DNA from: an uncultured Roseibium sp.
GTDB taxonomy: Bacteria; Pseudomonadota; Alphaproteobacteria; Rhizobiales; Stappiaceae
Direction of reading: 5' to 3'
Length of the DNA stretch: 64,000 nt
NCBI RefSeq assembly: GCF_947494555.1
Contig: NZ_CANLVF010000007.1
Span: 248,001 to 312,000 of the forward strand
The position numbers were made by a program, and so were the translations under genes. This document shows, one piece after another, positions 8,265 to 16,693 of this stretch (positions within the stretch are counted from its first letter, which is position 1; each line of letters begins with the position of its first letter). The notes beneath the pieces are model-generated. The model worked only from the letters and a program-made list of their open reading frames with translations, was not told the DNA's origin and searched no databases.

Positions 8265-10246
8265 TCGGCGGCCTCCTGAATTCCTTTGCCGACATCATGA
8301 GTTTCCATATTCCTGATCTCGACAGTCGCCTCGATCGCGCCTTTGCGACCGTCTTCGAACGTCACTTCGGTGCGTACGTGTTTCGAGGTTGAGCCGTCAT
8401 AAAGAGCTTCGATCAAAGGGGCGTAGCGATCCGCAATGAAGGAGCGTCGCACCTTTTGCGTGCGCGTCAGTTCGCCGTCATCCGCGTCCAGTTCCTTGTG
8501 CAGGATCAGGAAGCGCTTGATCTGGGCACCGGCCATCATCGGCTCGCTCGACAGGTCCCGGTTGACCTGGTCGACGTGGCTCTCAACCATGGAGTAGACG
8601 TCAGGATGCGCTGCCAGTTCCTGGTAGGACGCGTAATTGACATTGTTCCGCTCCGCCCAAGAACCGACTGCCGTCAGATCGATATTGAGGAACACCGCCA
8701 CCATGTCGCGCTCGTGACCGAAAGCGACCGCTTCCTTGATGTTCGGGAAGAACTTCAGCTTGTTTTCGATGTACTTCGGCGCAAACAAAGACCCGTCATT
8801 CAGTTTGCCGACATCCTTGGCGCGATCGATGATCTTCAGGTGACCGTTTTCGGCGATGATCCCGGCATCACCCGTGTGTACCCAACCGTCGCTCGTCTTT
8901 GTGCTCTCCGTTGCTTCATCATTCTTGAAGTAACCGACAAAGACACCGGGCGAGCGGTACATGACCTCGCCACTGTCGGCGATCTTGAGTTCAACGTCGG
9001 GCGCAGGCTTGCCAACCGTATCGCCGAAGATCTCGCCGTCCGGCTGAAGCGTGATGTAGACACTGGCTTCGGTCTGGCCATAGAGCTGTTTCAGATTGAG
9101 GCCGAGCGCACGATAGAAACGGAAAATTTCCGGGCCGATCGCTTCCCCGGCGGTATAGCCGACCTTCATGCGGGTCAGCCCCATCCGGTTCTTGAGGGGT
9201 CCATAGACCAGGAATTCGCCAAGCCGGTAGAGCACGCGATCCCCAAAGGCGACCTCTTCTCCGTTTAGGATCTTTTCGCCGACCTTTCGGGCGACATTCA
9301 TGAAAAAATCGAACATCGCGCGCTTGGTTTTACCGGCATCTTCCATGCGCACCATGATTTGGGTAAGCATGTTTTCAAAGACGCGCGGCGGCGCGAAGAA
9401 ATAGGTTGGCGCGATTTCCCGGCGGTCGACGTCGATCGTGTCCATGCCCTCCGGACAGTTGACGCAGTATCCGGCGGTGAAGGCCTGGGCGAGCGAGAAC
9501 ACATGATCGCCGATCCAAGCCATCGGCAGATAGGCAAGCACCTCTTCGCTTTCGTCCAGATGATCGAACACGTTGGCATTACGGGCGGAGACGGCAAGAT
9601 TGTCGAAAGACAGCATCACGCCCTTAGGACGGCCTGTCGTTCCGGACGTATAGAGCATCACGGCAATGTCCGAGCCTTTGCCGCCGAAGAAACCCTCTGC
9701 CCATTGGCCGGCAAGGGCGCCGTCGTTTGCCTGGAGTTGCCGGCCTTTTTCCTGGACGGTCTCATAGCCGTGCAGATGCGTGTGATCGTAGTCACGTAGC
9801 CCGCGCACTTCATCATAGATGATATTGGTGAGCGACGGCACCTCGTCGGACATCGACAGCAGCTTGTCGACCTGCTCCTGATCCTCAACGACCGCGAACT
9901 TCACCTCCGCATGGCCGAGAACATATGCCATCTCTTCGGCGACAGAGTCCGAATATACCGGCACTGGCACCGCGCCGAGCGCCTGTGCGGCAATCATCGC
10001 CCAGTAAAGGCGGGGACGGTTCGCGCCGACGATGGCAACCTTGTCGCCAGCTCCGAGCCCAAGAGATTTCAGTCCGATTGAAAAAGCACGGATTTCCTCA
10101 CACACCTCGGACCAGGTCCAGCTTTGCCAGATCCCGAAGTCCTTTTCCCGGAAGGCTGTCCGGGACCCGAAAACCTTTGCATTGTGCGAAAGGATCTTCG
10201 GAAAGGTGTCATTACCGTGCGACGAAGCGCTGGCCGACCCTACCAT
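8261..10246 (-). CDS. Long-chain acyl-CoA synthetase (AMP-dependent), FadD15-like
   Basis: 661-residue adenylate-forming enzyme that would activate a carboxylic acid to its acyl-CoA through an acyl-AMP intermediate. The ATP loop MLYTSGTTGRPKG is intact near residue 195, followed by YGQTEAS and the GWVHTGDAG and IIDRAKD hinge motifs. The size and the hinge sequence match the long-chain fatty acyl-CoA ligase group with an inserted domain. First gene of the operon; livG overlaps its end. The start ATG at 10246 has a GAAG-rich upstream region. In this context it probably activates the acid imported by the ABC system; the physiological substrate is not readable. Confidence 0.9.
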   Translation of the reverse strand: MVGSASASSHGNDTFPKILSHNAKVFGSRTAFREKDFGIWQSWTWSEVCEEIRAFSIGLKSLGLGAGDKVAIVGANRPRLYWAMIAAQALGAVPVPVYSDSVAEEMAYVLGHAEVKFAVVEDQEQVDKLLSMSDEVPSLTNIIYDEVRGLRDYDHTHLHGYETVQEKGRQLQANDGALAGQWAEGFFGGKGSDIAVMLYTSGTTGRPKGVMLSFDNLAVSARNANVFDHLDESEEVLAYLPMAWIGDHVFSLAQAFTAGYCVNCPEGMDTIDVDRREIAPTYFFAPPRVFENMLTQIMVRMEDAGKTKRAMFDFFMNVARKVGEKILNGEEVAFGDRVLYRLGEFLVYGPLKNRMGLTRMKVGYTAGEAIGPEIFRFYRALGLNLKQLYGQTEASVYITLQPDGEIFGDTVGKPAPDVELKIADSGEVMYRSPGVFVGYFKNDEATESTKTSDGWVHTGDAGIIAENGHLKIIDRAKDVGKLNDGSLFAPKYIENKLKFFPNIKEAVAFGHERDMVAVFLNIDLTAVGSWAERNNVNYASYQELAAHPDVYSMVESHVDQVNRDLSSEPMMAGAQIKRFLILHKELDADDGELTRTQKVRRSFIADRYAPLIEALYDGSTSKHVRTEVTFEDGRKGAIEATVEIRNMETHDVGKGIQEAAE

Positions 10247-10606
10247 TACTCGTTTCTTCCCCTTGGATCGTTCAATGCGCCCTCTAGGGCTTTCCTGGAA
10301 CGGTCCTTTTTCTGTTTTGCCGAAGCGCTCGCGATTGATGCACTCCGGTCCGGAAGGCGCCCCTTTACGGGGTCGTTCATTCTCTGAATATGAAACAAGC
10401 TGCCGCCCGATGCTTCAACAGGTAATTTGTTGAAGGTCGGTGCGGATCCCGTTTCAAAATCCGTTAGGGAGACGTTAGCCACGCCGATTTGCAGCAATAT
10501 GATCCAATTATTTCGAATTGTTGCATTCGCGCTGCACGTGCGAACCGGCCGTGAAATAGGCGCGGAAACCGGGGTTTTTTCAGTCAAGCGCGCCACAAAA
10601 TCGTCG
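10247..10606. other. Intergenic region upstream of the ligase-liv operon
   Basis: 360 bp without a credible gene. It must hold the promoter of the ligase-liv operon and the end of the LacI transcript. The one clear structure is an inverted repeat at 10413-10435 described separately. A minus-strand ORF spanning it lacks a ribosome site and family features. Confidence 0.6.
10413..10435. promoter_or_regulatory. Inverted repeat, possible operator
   Basis: Perfect 8-bp inverted repeat CTTCAACA / TGTTGAAG with a 7-bp spacer, 167 bp upstream of the acyl-CoA ligase start. It could be an operator for the ligase-liv operon or a weak hairpin at the end of the LacI transcript; no U-run favours a terminator. 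Confidence 0.35.
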
Positions 10607-11635
10607 TCAGACACTTACCGCGGTGCTCTTGCGTACCACCAGCCAGGGTTCGAGCTGCACGCATTCGTGATCGGGATGGCCACCTTCGAGAAGCTTGACC
10701 AGAAGTTTCGCTGCCTGCTCACCAACAGCCCTGCGCGGCTGGTGGACCGAGGTCAAAGGCGGCACAAAATGTCCGGCAATGTCGATATCATCGAAGCCGA
10801 CCAGGGACACATCATGAGGAACGCGCACGCCGGCATCATTCAAAGCGGAGATAAATCCGAAGGCACTTCGATCGCTCGCACAAAAGACAGCCGTCGGCCG
10901 GTTGGCAAGGCTCAGCCAGGCCTTGGCGGCCTGTTCGCCGGCCTCCAGTGTGTAGTCTCCGTCAAAAACCCAGGCGCTTTCCGGATCGAGCCCCGCCTCG
11001 GTCAGGGCCGTCTTGTAGCCCTGCAGGCGGTCTCTCCCCGGCTTATGGGTCAGCAGTCCGGTAACGTGGCCGATATTGGTGTGTCCAAGCTCAAGGAGAT
11101 GCGCAACGGCCAGCTGTGCCCCCATGTGATTGTCGACGACGGCAATCGGGACCGTGGGATCGTCGCTCCATTCGCCGCAGGTCACGATCGGCGGCATCTT
11201 CGGGTTTCTTGCCCTGATCTCGGCAATCGAAAGATGCCCATCCAGGATGACAATCCCGTCGCAGTTATTCTTGCTGAGAACGTCGTTTATCCTGGGGCGG
11301 GACATGGAAGGCTTTCGCGTGTCGGCGATAAGCACCTTGAGATTCCTGCCGGCGCAAACGGTCTCGATACCCTGGAGGATGTTGGAAAAATGCGAGTTTC
11401 CGATATCGGGAACGAGCGCGACGATCGTGCCCGTATCCCGGCGCCTCAGGTTTCGGGCCGCGTGATTGAGCACGTATCCTGTTGCTTCAACAGCCTTGCT
11501 GACTTTGTCGCGTGTCTTTTTCGAAACCCGCTCCGGCGATGACAATGCCCGGCTGACAGTTGCCGTGGAAACTTTCGCTGCACGCGCGACATCCTGCACA
11601 GTTGGGTTTGTCTTTTTGGGTTCCGATTTGGTCAT
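10607..11635 (-). CDS. LacI-family transcriptional regulator
   Basis: 342-residue regulator: LacI helix-turn-helix TVQDVARAAKVSTATVSRAL near residues 12-31, hinge helix ending in NLRRRDTGTI, then a periplasmic-binding-protein-like effector domain with LVGFDDIDIAGHFVPPLTSV close to the C terminus. Effector likely a sugar or small metabolite. It lies 121 bp downstream of the GntR gene on the same strand and 360 bp upstream of the ligase-liv operon, so it might belong to the amino-acid operon or act alone. A 7-bp inverted repeat just upstream of its start may be its own operator. Confidence 0.9.
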   Translation of the reverse strand: MTKSEPKKTNPTVQDVARAAKVSTATVSRALSSPERVSKKTRDKVSKAVEATGYVLNHAARNLRRRDTGTIVALVPDIGNSHFSNILQGIETVCAGRNLKVLIADTRKPSMSRPRINDVLSKNNCDGIVILDGHLSIAEIRARNPKMPPIVTCGEWSDDPTVPIAVVDNHMGAQLAVAHLLELGHTNIGHVTGLLTHKPGRDRLQGYKTALTEAGLDPESAWVFDGDYTLEAGEQAAKAWLSLANRPTAVFCASDRSAFGFISALNDAGVRVPHDVSLVGFDDIDIAGHFVPPLTSVHQPRRAVGEQAAKLLVKLLEGGHPDHECVQLEPWLVVRKSTAVSV

Positions 11636-11650
11636 GATCGGTATTTAGCC

Positions 11651-11678
11651 GATTACGAACTGAAATCGCTACGTAATC
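11651..11678. promoter_or_regulatory. Inverted repeat upstream of LacI-family gene
   Basis: GATTACG at 11651-11657 and CGTAATC at 11672-11678, perfect 7-bp arms with a 14-bp spacer, 16 bp from the LacI-family start codon. Position suits autoregulation. The spacing is unusual for a single LacI dimer site. Confidence 0.35.
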
Positions 11679-11756
11679 TTCAATTTCGCCTCAAAAATGC
11701 ACAACCCGCTGATCAGCCACCGGGATCAGCCTTTGGAAAACATTTTGCGGACGGTG

Positions 11757-12458
11757 TCAGTCAACAAAGCCAAGATATTGTTCCATCTGCGTGCAGCCGC
11801 GCTGCATATGGACCTCAATTTCGGTCAGCATCAGATCGAGATTGTCGCCGAGTGCGAGTTGAAGGTAGCGCTGATGAGCGTCCTCGATCGGAGCTTTTCT
11901 GCCATGCGCGCGCTGATGCTCGGCCAGGTAAAGCTGCATTCGGCCGGCGATGCGGCGCCAGCTTTCCAGGAGAAGCTTGTGCCCGCAGGCCTCGTAGACA
12001 AGTGAATGAAACCGGACTTCCGCCCCGCTTGATGCTACGTGATCCTCAAGGCCCAGTGTCTCCATGAGAGCCTTGTGCCTTGCCTCAAGCTCCTGAGTGA
12101 AAACCTCGTCCCGGCGCGCCCAGACTTCACGGAATGCGAGCGTTTCGAGCGCTGTTCTCAACGAATAGATTTCCCGGACATCCTCAGGCGACAGCTTCAG
12201 CACGCGGGTGCCGGTGTAGGGTATGGTTTCGATCAAGCCTTCCGCCGCGATCTGTCCCATGGCCTCCCTCAAAGGACCCCTGCTTACGCCGAAGCGGGCC
12301 GCAAGGTCGGATTCGGTAATTTGGCTGCCCGATTCGATTTCACCGCTGATGATCGCACGCCGCAGATTGGCGGCAATCTGGTTGCTGAATGTCTGGCGCT
12401 TGATGGGCTTGACCCGGTTTTGCGACATCAGTTGCGGTTCGTTCATAGTCATGTGCAC
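11757..12458 (-). CDS. GntR-family regulator (FCD/FadR subfamily)
   Basis: 233-residue repressor: winged helix near residues 20-85 with the typical SDLAARFGVSRGPLREA recognition region, then an all-helical FCD ligand-binding domain near 95-220 with metal-ligand-type His residues (FHSLVYEACGH, DAHQRYLQLA). FCD regulators usually respond to a carboxylic or amino acid that is substrate for the linked genes. It is the sixth gene of the amino-acid ABC operon, 50 bp after the aminotransferase. The 24-bp palindrome in the operon promoter has the TTGT/ACAA form commonly bound by this family and is the likely target. Confidence 0.9.
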   Translation of the reverse strand: MHMTMNEPQLMSQNRVKPIKRQTFSNQIAANLRRAIISGEIESGSQITESDLAARFGVSRGPLREAMGQIAAEGLIETIPYTGTRVLKLSPEDVREIYSLRTALETLAFREVWARRDEVFTQELEARHKALMETLGLEDHVASSGAEVRFHSLVYEACGHKLLLESWRRIAGRMQLYLAEHQRAHGRKAPIEDAHQRYLQLALGDNLDLMLTEIEVHMQRGCTQMEQYLGFVD

Positions 12459-12508
12459 TTGTTCGTTCTGCTAACGCATCTCGTTCAGGAAGAAACTTAT
12501 AGCCGGTT

Positions 12509-13417
12509 CTACCGCAAGACCCAGTCCTTGTACGCTTTTTCGGCTTCCAGTGTGACGGCCCCTGGCGAGCCGTTTCCAATGACACGCCCATCGATCCGCA
12601 CCACCGGCGTTATTCCACCAAGTGTTCCTGTAATGAAGGCTTCATCCGCCGAATAGGCCTCCGCAAGCGTGAAATCCTTTTCGTGCACAACATTGCCGGC
12701 ACTGTGCCAACTGTCGATCACTGCCTTTTGTGTCAGTCCCTTGAAGGAAAAGGATCCCGTCGACGTCCAGAGGTCGCGTCCTTTCACGATGAAGAAGTTT
12801 GTCGAATTGCAGCTTGCAACAAAACCGCGCGGGTCGAGCATGAGCGCCTCGTCCGCGCCGGCATTGATCGCCTGGATCAGCGCCTGGATCAGGTTCAGAC
12901 GGCTATGTGAATTCAGCCGAAGATCAAACACGTCCGGTCCGCTTGTCCGGAAGGTTGACGTGAACAGCGTGAGGCCCTGTGCCTTGGTATCGGGCCGGGG
13001 CGCCTTGTATTCGGCAACGATTACGACGGTCGCCTTTCCAATGACAAACCGCGGATCCTGGTTCGGTGTGCTTTTCAGGCCACGCGAGACCATCAGCCGG
13101 ATATGAACACCGTCGTCCATGCCGTTGGCTTCCAGCGTTTGGCGGATGGCTTCCTTCAGGTCCTCACGGCAGCGGCCGATATCGAGCGCAATGGAATTTG
13201 CACCCTCAAACATGCGGTCCAGATGCGCATCCAGTTGCAGAATGCGGCCGTTGATGACGCGCAGGCCCTCCCAAACGCCATCACCCAGGACGAACCCGCT
13301 GTCGAACACGGAAACACAGGCCTCATGACGCGGCACGAGCCGGCCGTCGACATAAACCAGAACCTGTTCATTCCGCGGATCTGCGACATAGCTTTGCGCA
13401 CTTGCAGAGTTGTTCAT
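12509..13417 (-). CDS. Class IV aminotransferase (BCAT/D-amino-acid transaminase fold)
   Basis: 302-residue fold-type IV PLP protein. Recognisable motifs are FDSGFVLGDGVWEGLRV near 40-56, DAHLDRMF, and the phosphate-binding loop FVASCNSTNFFIVKG near 204-218, followed by TGTLGGITPV. Where many relatives place the Schiff-base lysine (the segment before an LN pair) this protein reads LNSHSRLNLI, so lysine is not obvious there. It lies 23 bp after the ABC ATPase gene. A role in transaminating the amino acid imported by the same operon is inferred; branched-chain versus D-amino acid specificity cannot be decided. Confidence 0.82.
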   Translation of the reverse strand: MNNSASAQSYVADPRNEQVLVYVDGRLVPRHEACVSVFDSGFVLGDGVWEGLRVINGRILQLDAHLDRMFEGANSIALDIGRCREDLKEAIRQTLEANGMDDGVHIRLMVSRGLKSTPNQDPRFVIGKATVVIVAEYKAPRPDTKAQGLTLFTSTFRTSGPDVFDLRLNSHSRLNLIQALIQAINAGADEALMLDPRGFVASCNSTNFFIVKGRDLWTSTGSFSFKGLTQKAVIDSWHSAGNVVHEKDFTLAEAYSADEAFITGTLGGITPVVRIDGRVIGNGSPGAVTLEAEKAYKDWVLR

Positions 13418-13440
13418 TGTTTTTGATCTCCAAAGGGCCG

Positions 13441-14214
13441 CTAGAACTGAAAGCGCCGGTGTTCCGCAAGGAACTGCTGTGTGATGGGGCGCTGCGGATT
13501 TTTCAGAACTTCATCCGGTGTGCCGCTCTCGTAAATGCCGCCCTCCGCAAGAAAGAGGATCCGCGTCGCGAAATGGTAGGCAAAGCCGATTTCGTGGGTT
13601 ACGAGCAGCATGGTACGGCCTTCGTTTGCGAGTTGCTCGATCACCCCGAGAACTTCACCAACCAGCGCCGGATCGAGCGCGGATGTTGGCTCGTCGAACA
13701 AGAGGATTTCAGGGTCCATGGCCAACGCCCGCGCGATAGCGACCCGCTGCTTCTGCCCACCGGAAAGGCGTGAGGGAAAGGATTCGGCCTTGTCCGCGAG
13801 CCCGACGCGTTTGAGTTCAGCAACGGCCCGTTCAAGCGCCTTTTGGGACCGCACGCCGCGAACGGTCTTCAGACCCTCGGCGACATTTCCAGCGACCGTC
13901 ATGTGTGGAAACAGATTGAATTGCTGAAACACCATGCCGACGCGCTGGCGAAGGGCGCACAATTCACGCTCCGAGAACCGCATGTCGCCCGAACGCGACG
14001 GCTCGCCGACAAGATCGCCGTCGATCTCGAGTCGTCCCTCACTCGGCGTCTCAAGCACGTTGATACAGCGCAGCAGCGTGCTCTTGCCGGATCCGGAAGC
14101 TCCCAGAATGGCAATGCGGTCGCCCGCCATGACGTCAAGATCAACGTCCGAAAACACGTTAAGGGAACCGAAGTGTTTGCCGAAACCGGACAGTCTGAGA
14201 ACAGGTGCGTTCAC
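13441..14214 (-). CDS. Polar amino-acid ABC transporter ATPase
   Basis: 257-residue ATPase of the GlnQ/HisP type. Walker A GASGSGKST near residues 37-45, Q-loop region GMVFQQFNLFPHMTV, signature LSGGQKQR, Walker B ILLFDEPTSALD and the switch VTHE are all present. It starts 2 bp after the stop of the second permease gene, so it is tightly coupled. Drives import with the two permeases and the family 3 binding protein upstream. Confidence 0.94.
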   Translation of the reverse strand: MNAPVLRLSGFGKHFGSLNVFSDVDLDVMAGDRIAILGASGSGKSTLLRCINVLETPSEGRLEIDGDLVGEPSRSGDMRFSERELCALRQRVGMVFQQFNLFPHMTVAGNVAEGLKTVRGVRSQKALERAVAELKRVGLADKAESFPSRLSGGQKQRVAIARALAMDPEILLFDEPTSALDPALVGEVLGVIEQLANEGRTMLLVTHEIGFAYHFATRILFLAEGGIYESGTPDEVLKNPQRPITQQFLAEHRRFQF

Positions 14215-14216
14215 GT

Positions 14217-14882
14217 TCAGTCACTCCGTGCAAGGTGACGCTCGAGCGCGTAGGTCAGGCGCACGATCGGATAAAGGATGATGAGGAAGATCGCCGCGAT
14301 GACGGTGTAGACCTCGAGCGGATTGAAACTGAGCGAGGCGATCAGCTTGCCTTGCTGCAAGAGCTCGACATAGGCGACGACGGACGCCAGTGTCGTCATC
14401 TTGAAAATCTCGACGCCTCTGTTTGTCAAAGCCGGGATAATGCGTCTGATGGCTTGTGGCAGGATCACCCGGCGCAGGGTCTGAAGCCCGTTCATGCCGA
14501 TCGCCTTCGCAGCTTCCCACTGTCCGGGTTCGATAGACTGGATACCGCCGCGATAGATTTCCGCCGAATAGGCTGCCGAGTTGAGAGAAATCCCAAGGAT
14601 CGCGGCAAGAAAGGGCCCGATCTCGATCGGCACGATGATCGGCAGCGCGTAATAGAACCAGAGTATTTGCACCAGAACCGGCGTGTTCCGGAAGAACTCC
14701 ACGAACGCGGTCGACAGCCAGCGAATGGGCCGGTTTCGCGATCGTCTCCCAAGGGCGATGATCAGACCAAGCCCCATGCCGAGCACAAGACAGACAACGA
14801 ACAGCCTCAGCGTCCCGGCTGCGCCGATGGCAAGCGCCCACCAGTTGTTGAAGACGTCCTGGAAGTTCCAGATGTAGTTCAT
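14217..14882 (-). CDS. Amino-acid ABC transporter permease
   Basis: 221-residue HisM/GlnP-type permease with about five hydrophobic segments and the EAA loop QWEAAKAIGMNGLQTLRRVI near residue 120. The sequence FFRNTPVLVQILWFYYALP is the family N-terminal signature. It overlaps the preceding permease gene by 4 bp. The two permeases are paralogous and probably form a heterodimer. Confidence 0.93.
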   Translation of the reverse strand: MNYIWNFQDVFNNWWALAIGAAGTLRLFVVCLVLGMGLGLIIALGRRSRNRPIRWLSTAFVEFFRNTPVLVQILWFYYALPIIVPIEIGPFLAAILGISLNSAAYSAEIYRGGIQSIEPGQWEAAKAIGMNGLQTLRRVILPQAIRRIIPALTNRGVEIFKMTTLASVVAYVELLQQGKLIASLSFNPLEVYTVIAAIFLIILYPIVRLTYALERHLARSD

Positions 14883-15553
14883 GGCGTGAACTCACCGCTC
14901 TTTGCAAAGCGGCGCTCCATGCGCGACGCGAGGAAACTGATGAAGGAGATCGACACGAAGTAGATCAGCGCGACGATGGTGAACACTTCGAGTGGCCTGA
15001 ACGTCTTCTGGGCAAGCTCATTCGCCTGGAAAAGCAGATCGGCATAGGAAACCGTCGCCACCAGTGTCGTCGTTTTCATCAGTTCGATGGAACGCTCCAT
15101 CATGGACGGGAACATGCGCTTCACGGCCTGGGGCAGGATGACCCTGCGCATGCACTGATTGTAAGTCATGCCGATGGCCTTGGCCGCTTCCCATTGACCC
15201 TTTTCGATCGAGACGATGCCCGCACGGAAGATCTCTGCAAAGAAAGCGCCGCTCTGGATCATGAAGGTCAGCGAGGCGGCCAGGAATGGCGTCATCTCGA
15301 TCGAAAGCACGATCGGCAGGCCGAAGTAGAACCAGAACAACTGCACCAGGGGTGGCGTCGTTCGGAACACTTCGATGACAATCCCCGCAGGCACCGTCAG
15401 CCAGCGCCTGTGCGACAGCCGCGCAAACGCAAGCAGCAATCCAACAACCAGTCCGCCGGAAAGTGCCGTTGCTGTCAGAATGAGTGTGTTACGGAAGCCG
15501 ACCAGCAGGAAGCCGCCTTCCGCAAGCACCGGTGAAAAGTCCCACTCGTACAT
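14879..15553 (-). CDS. Amino-acid ABC transporter permease
   Basis: 224-residue HisM/GlnP-type permease, paralogue of the next gene, with FRTTPPLVQLFWFYFGLP near residue 62 and the EAA loop QWEAAKAIGMTYNQCMRRVI. It begins 16 bp after the binding-protein gene and overlaps the second permease by 4 bp. Confidence 0.93.
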   Translation of the reverse strand: MYEWDFSPVLAEGGFLLVGFRNTLILTATALSGGLVVGLLLAFARLSHRRWLTVPAGIVIEVFRTTPPLVQLFWFYFGLPIVLSIEMTPFLAASLTFMIQSGAFFAEIFRAGIVSIEKGQWEAAKAIGMTYNQCMRRVILPQAVKRMFPSMMERSIELMKTTTLVATVSYADLLFQANELAQKTFRPLEVFTIVALIYFVSISFISFLASRMERRFAKSGEFTP

Positions 15554-15569
15554 GACCTGACCGGGTACC

Positions 15570-16406
15570 CTAGAGGAGTTCCTTGATGATCGGCGGTGCG
15601 GATTTCGGATCGAGCCCGAAACCGGTCAGAAAGTCCTCATACCAGGTCTGGATCTTGCCAGACTGGTAATAGTCCGTGAGCTGGGCATCAACGAATTCGA
15701 CAAACTCGGTATCGTCTTTGCGGACAGCTGCGCTGGTCGGGTTCGATTTGACCGGAGAAGGTACAACGATCTTGCCTCTTCCGAGTTTCTGGCGTGCAGC
15801 GATCAAGGGTGGATGGAACAGGCAGACGGCATCAACGCGCCCGGACTGAAACGCGGCAATTGCTTCCGTGTTGCCTGGGAACCGCTGGATGTCCGCATCG
15901 CCAACGTTTTCAGACAGGAACTTGTCCATGCTCGTCGCCTGAGGGACGGCGATCTTGATCTCCGGCTTGTTGAGGTCTTCCCATGAGGTGACCGGTACGT
16001 CGTCCTTGGCCAGTACTGCGAGCGAATAGTAGAGCAGAGGCGATGCCGGGAAACTCGCAGCCTTCTTCCGCTCATCCGTTGCGTCGAGCACGAACATGAC
16101 GTCGATCTTGTTGCTTTGCAGTGCCGCAACCGCGGTTCCCCATGTGACTTCGACAGGTTCGAATTCGACGCCAAGAGCCTCTGCCATGGCCTTGCCGGCG
16201 GATACGCCGACGCCGGATGCCCATTCCCCTGTCGCGGGATCTTTTGAGTACCACGGCGGTGCCTGAGTCACCCCGACGCGAAGTTTTCCGCGTGCCTTGA
16301 TGTCCTCCAGCGATCCCGCTGCAAGAACAGGTGTTGCACCGGCGATCAATGTCGAAGCGACTGTTGCTCCGGTTAGTGTCAGAACTGTACGACGGTTCAC
16401 TTTCAT
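15570..16406 (-). CDS. Family 3 amino-acid-binding periplasmic protein
   Basis: 278-residue SBP_bac_3 protein and first gene of the operon. An N-terminal export signal with an RR pair (VNRRTVLTLTGATV) and an Ala-rich cleavage region near residue 30 is seen; the RR context is reminiscent of a Tat signal but Sec is also possible. The mature start KLRVGVTQAPPWY and the later DVMFVLDATDERKK are family motifs for amino-acid binding. The ligand is not assignable; the aminotransferase in the operon supports an amino acid. Expression is probably controlled at the promoter/operator described just upstream. Confidence 0.92.
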   Translation of the reverse strand: MKVNRRTVLTLTGATVASTLIAGATPVLAAGSLEDIKARGKLRVGVTQAPPWYSKDPATGEWASGVGVSAGKAMAEALGVEFEPVEVTWGTAVAALQSNKIDVMFVLDATDERKKAASFPASPLLYYSLAVLAKDDVPVTSWEDLNKPEIKIAVPQATSMDKFLSENVGDADIQRFPGNTEAIAAFQSGRVDAVCLFHPPLIAARQKLGRGKIVVPSPVKSNPTSAAVRKDDTEFVEFVDAQLTDYYQSGKIQTWYEDFLTGFGLDPKSAPPIIKELL

Positions 16407-16461
16407 ATCCTGGTTCCCCTTTTTCTGAAGCGGCGCCGCGTTTGATGCGCTCGTGTCAGAA

Positions 16462-16491
16462 TATAAAAATCGTCTTATTGTAGATTGTCAA
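16462..16491 (-). promoter_or_regulatory. Sigma70-type promoter of the amino-acid ABC operon
   Basis: On the minus strand a perfect -35 TTGACA (16491-16486) is followed after 18 bp by TTTATA (16467-16462), about 55 bp upstream of the binding-protein start codon. The -35 sits in the centre of the palindrome at 16478-16501. Confidence 0.65.
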
Positions 16492-16501
16492 CAATTTACA
16501 A
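16478..16501. promoter_or_regulatory. 24-bp palindromic operator, probable GntR site
   Basis: Symmetric sequence TTGTA-N-ATTGT-NN-ACAAT-N-TACAA; every paired position matches. It covers the -35 box of the operon promoter, so a bound repressor would exclude RNA polymerase. GntR/FCD proteins typically bind TTGT...ACAA palindromes and one is encoded in this operon, so that is the favoured binder. Confidence 0.65.
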
Positions 16502-16693
16502 CATGCATCTCAGCGCCTGAAGTCCCAGAAGCGGTCCATCGTCTTTTCAGGTTGCTGGCGTATGAGTGCTAGGGAATTGATGTTAAGGGCAAAACGCCTG
16601 TGCGCCACCGGTGTCGAAGAAACACGCAGCTCAGGTGCACATGGACTTTCGAAAATCCCATGCTCTTGCGCAAATCAGTGAATTTCGAAAATG

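Noticed and set aside
10246-10614. Minus-strand frame of 122 codons between the LacI and ligase genes
   Set aside because: No ribosome site, no family, and it covers the required promoter region.
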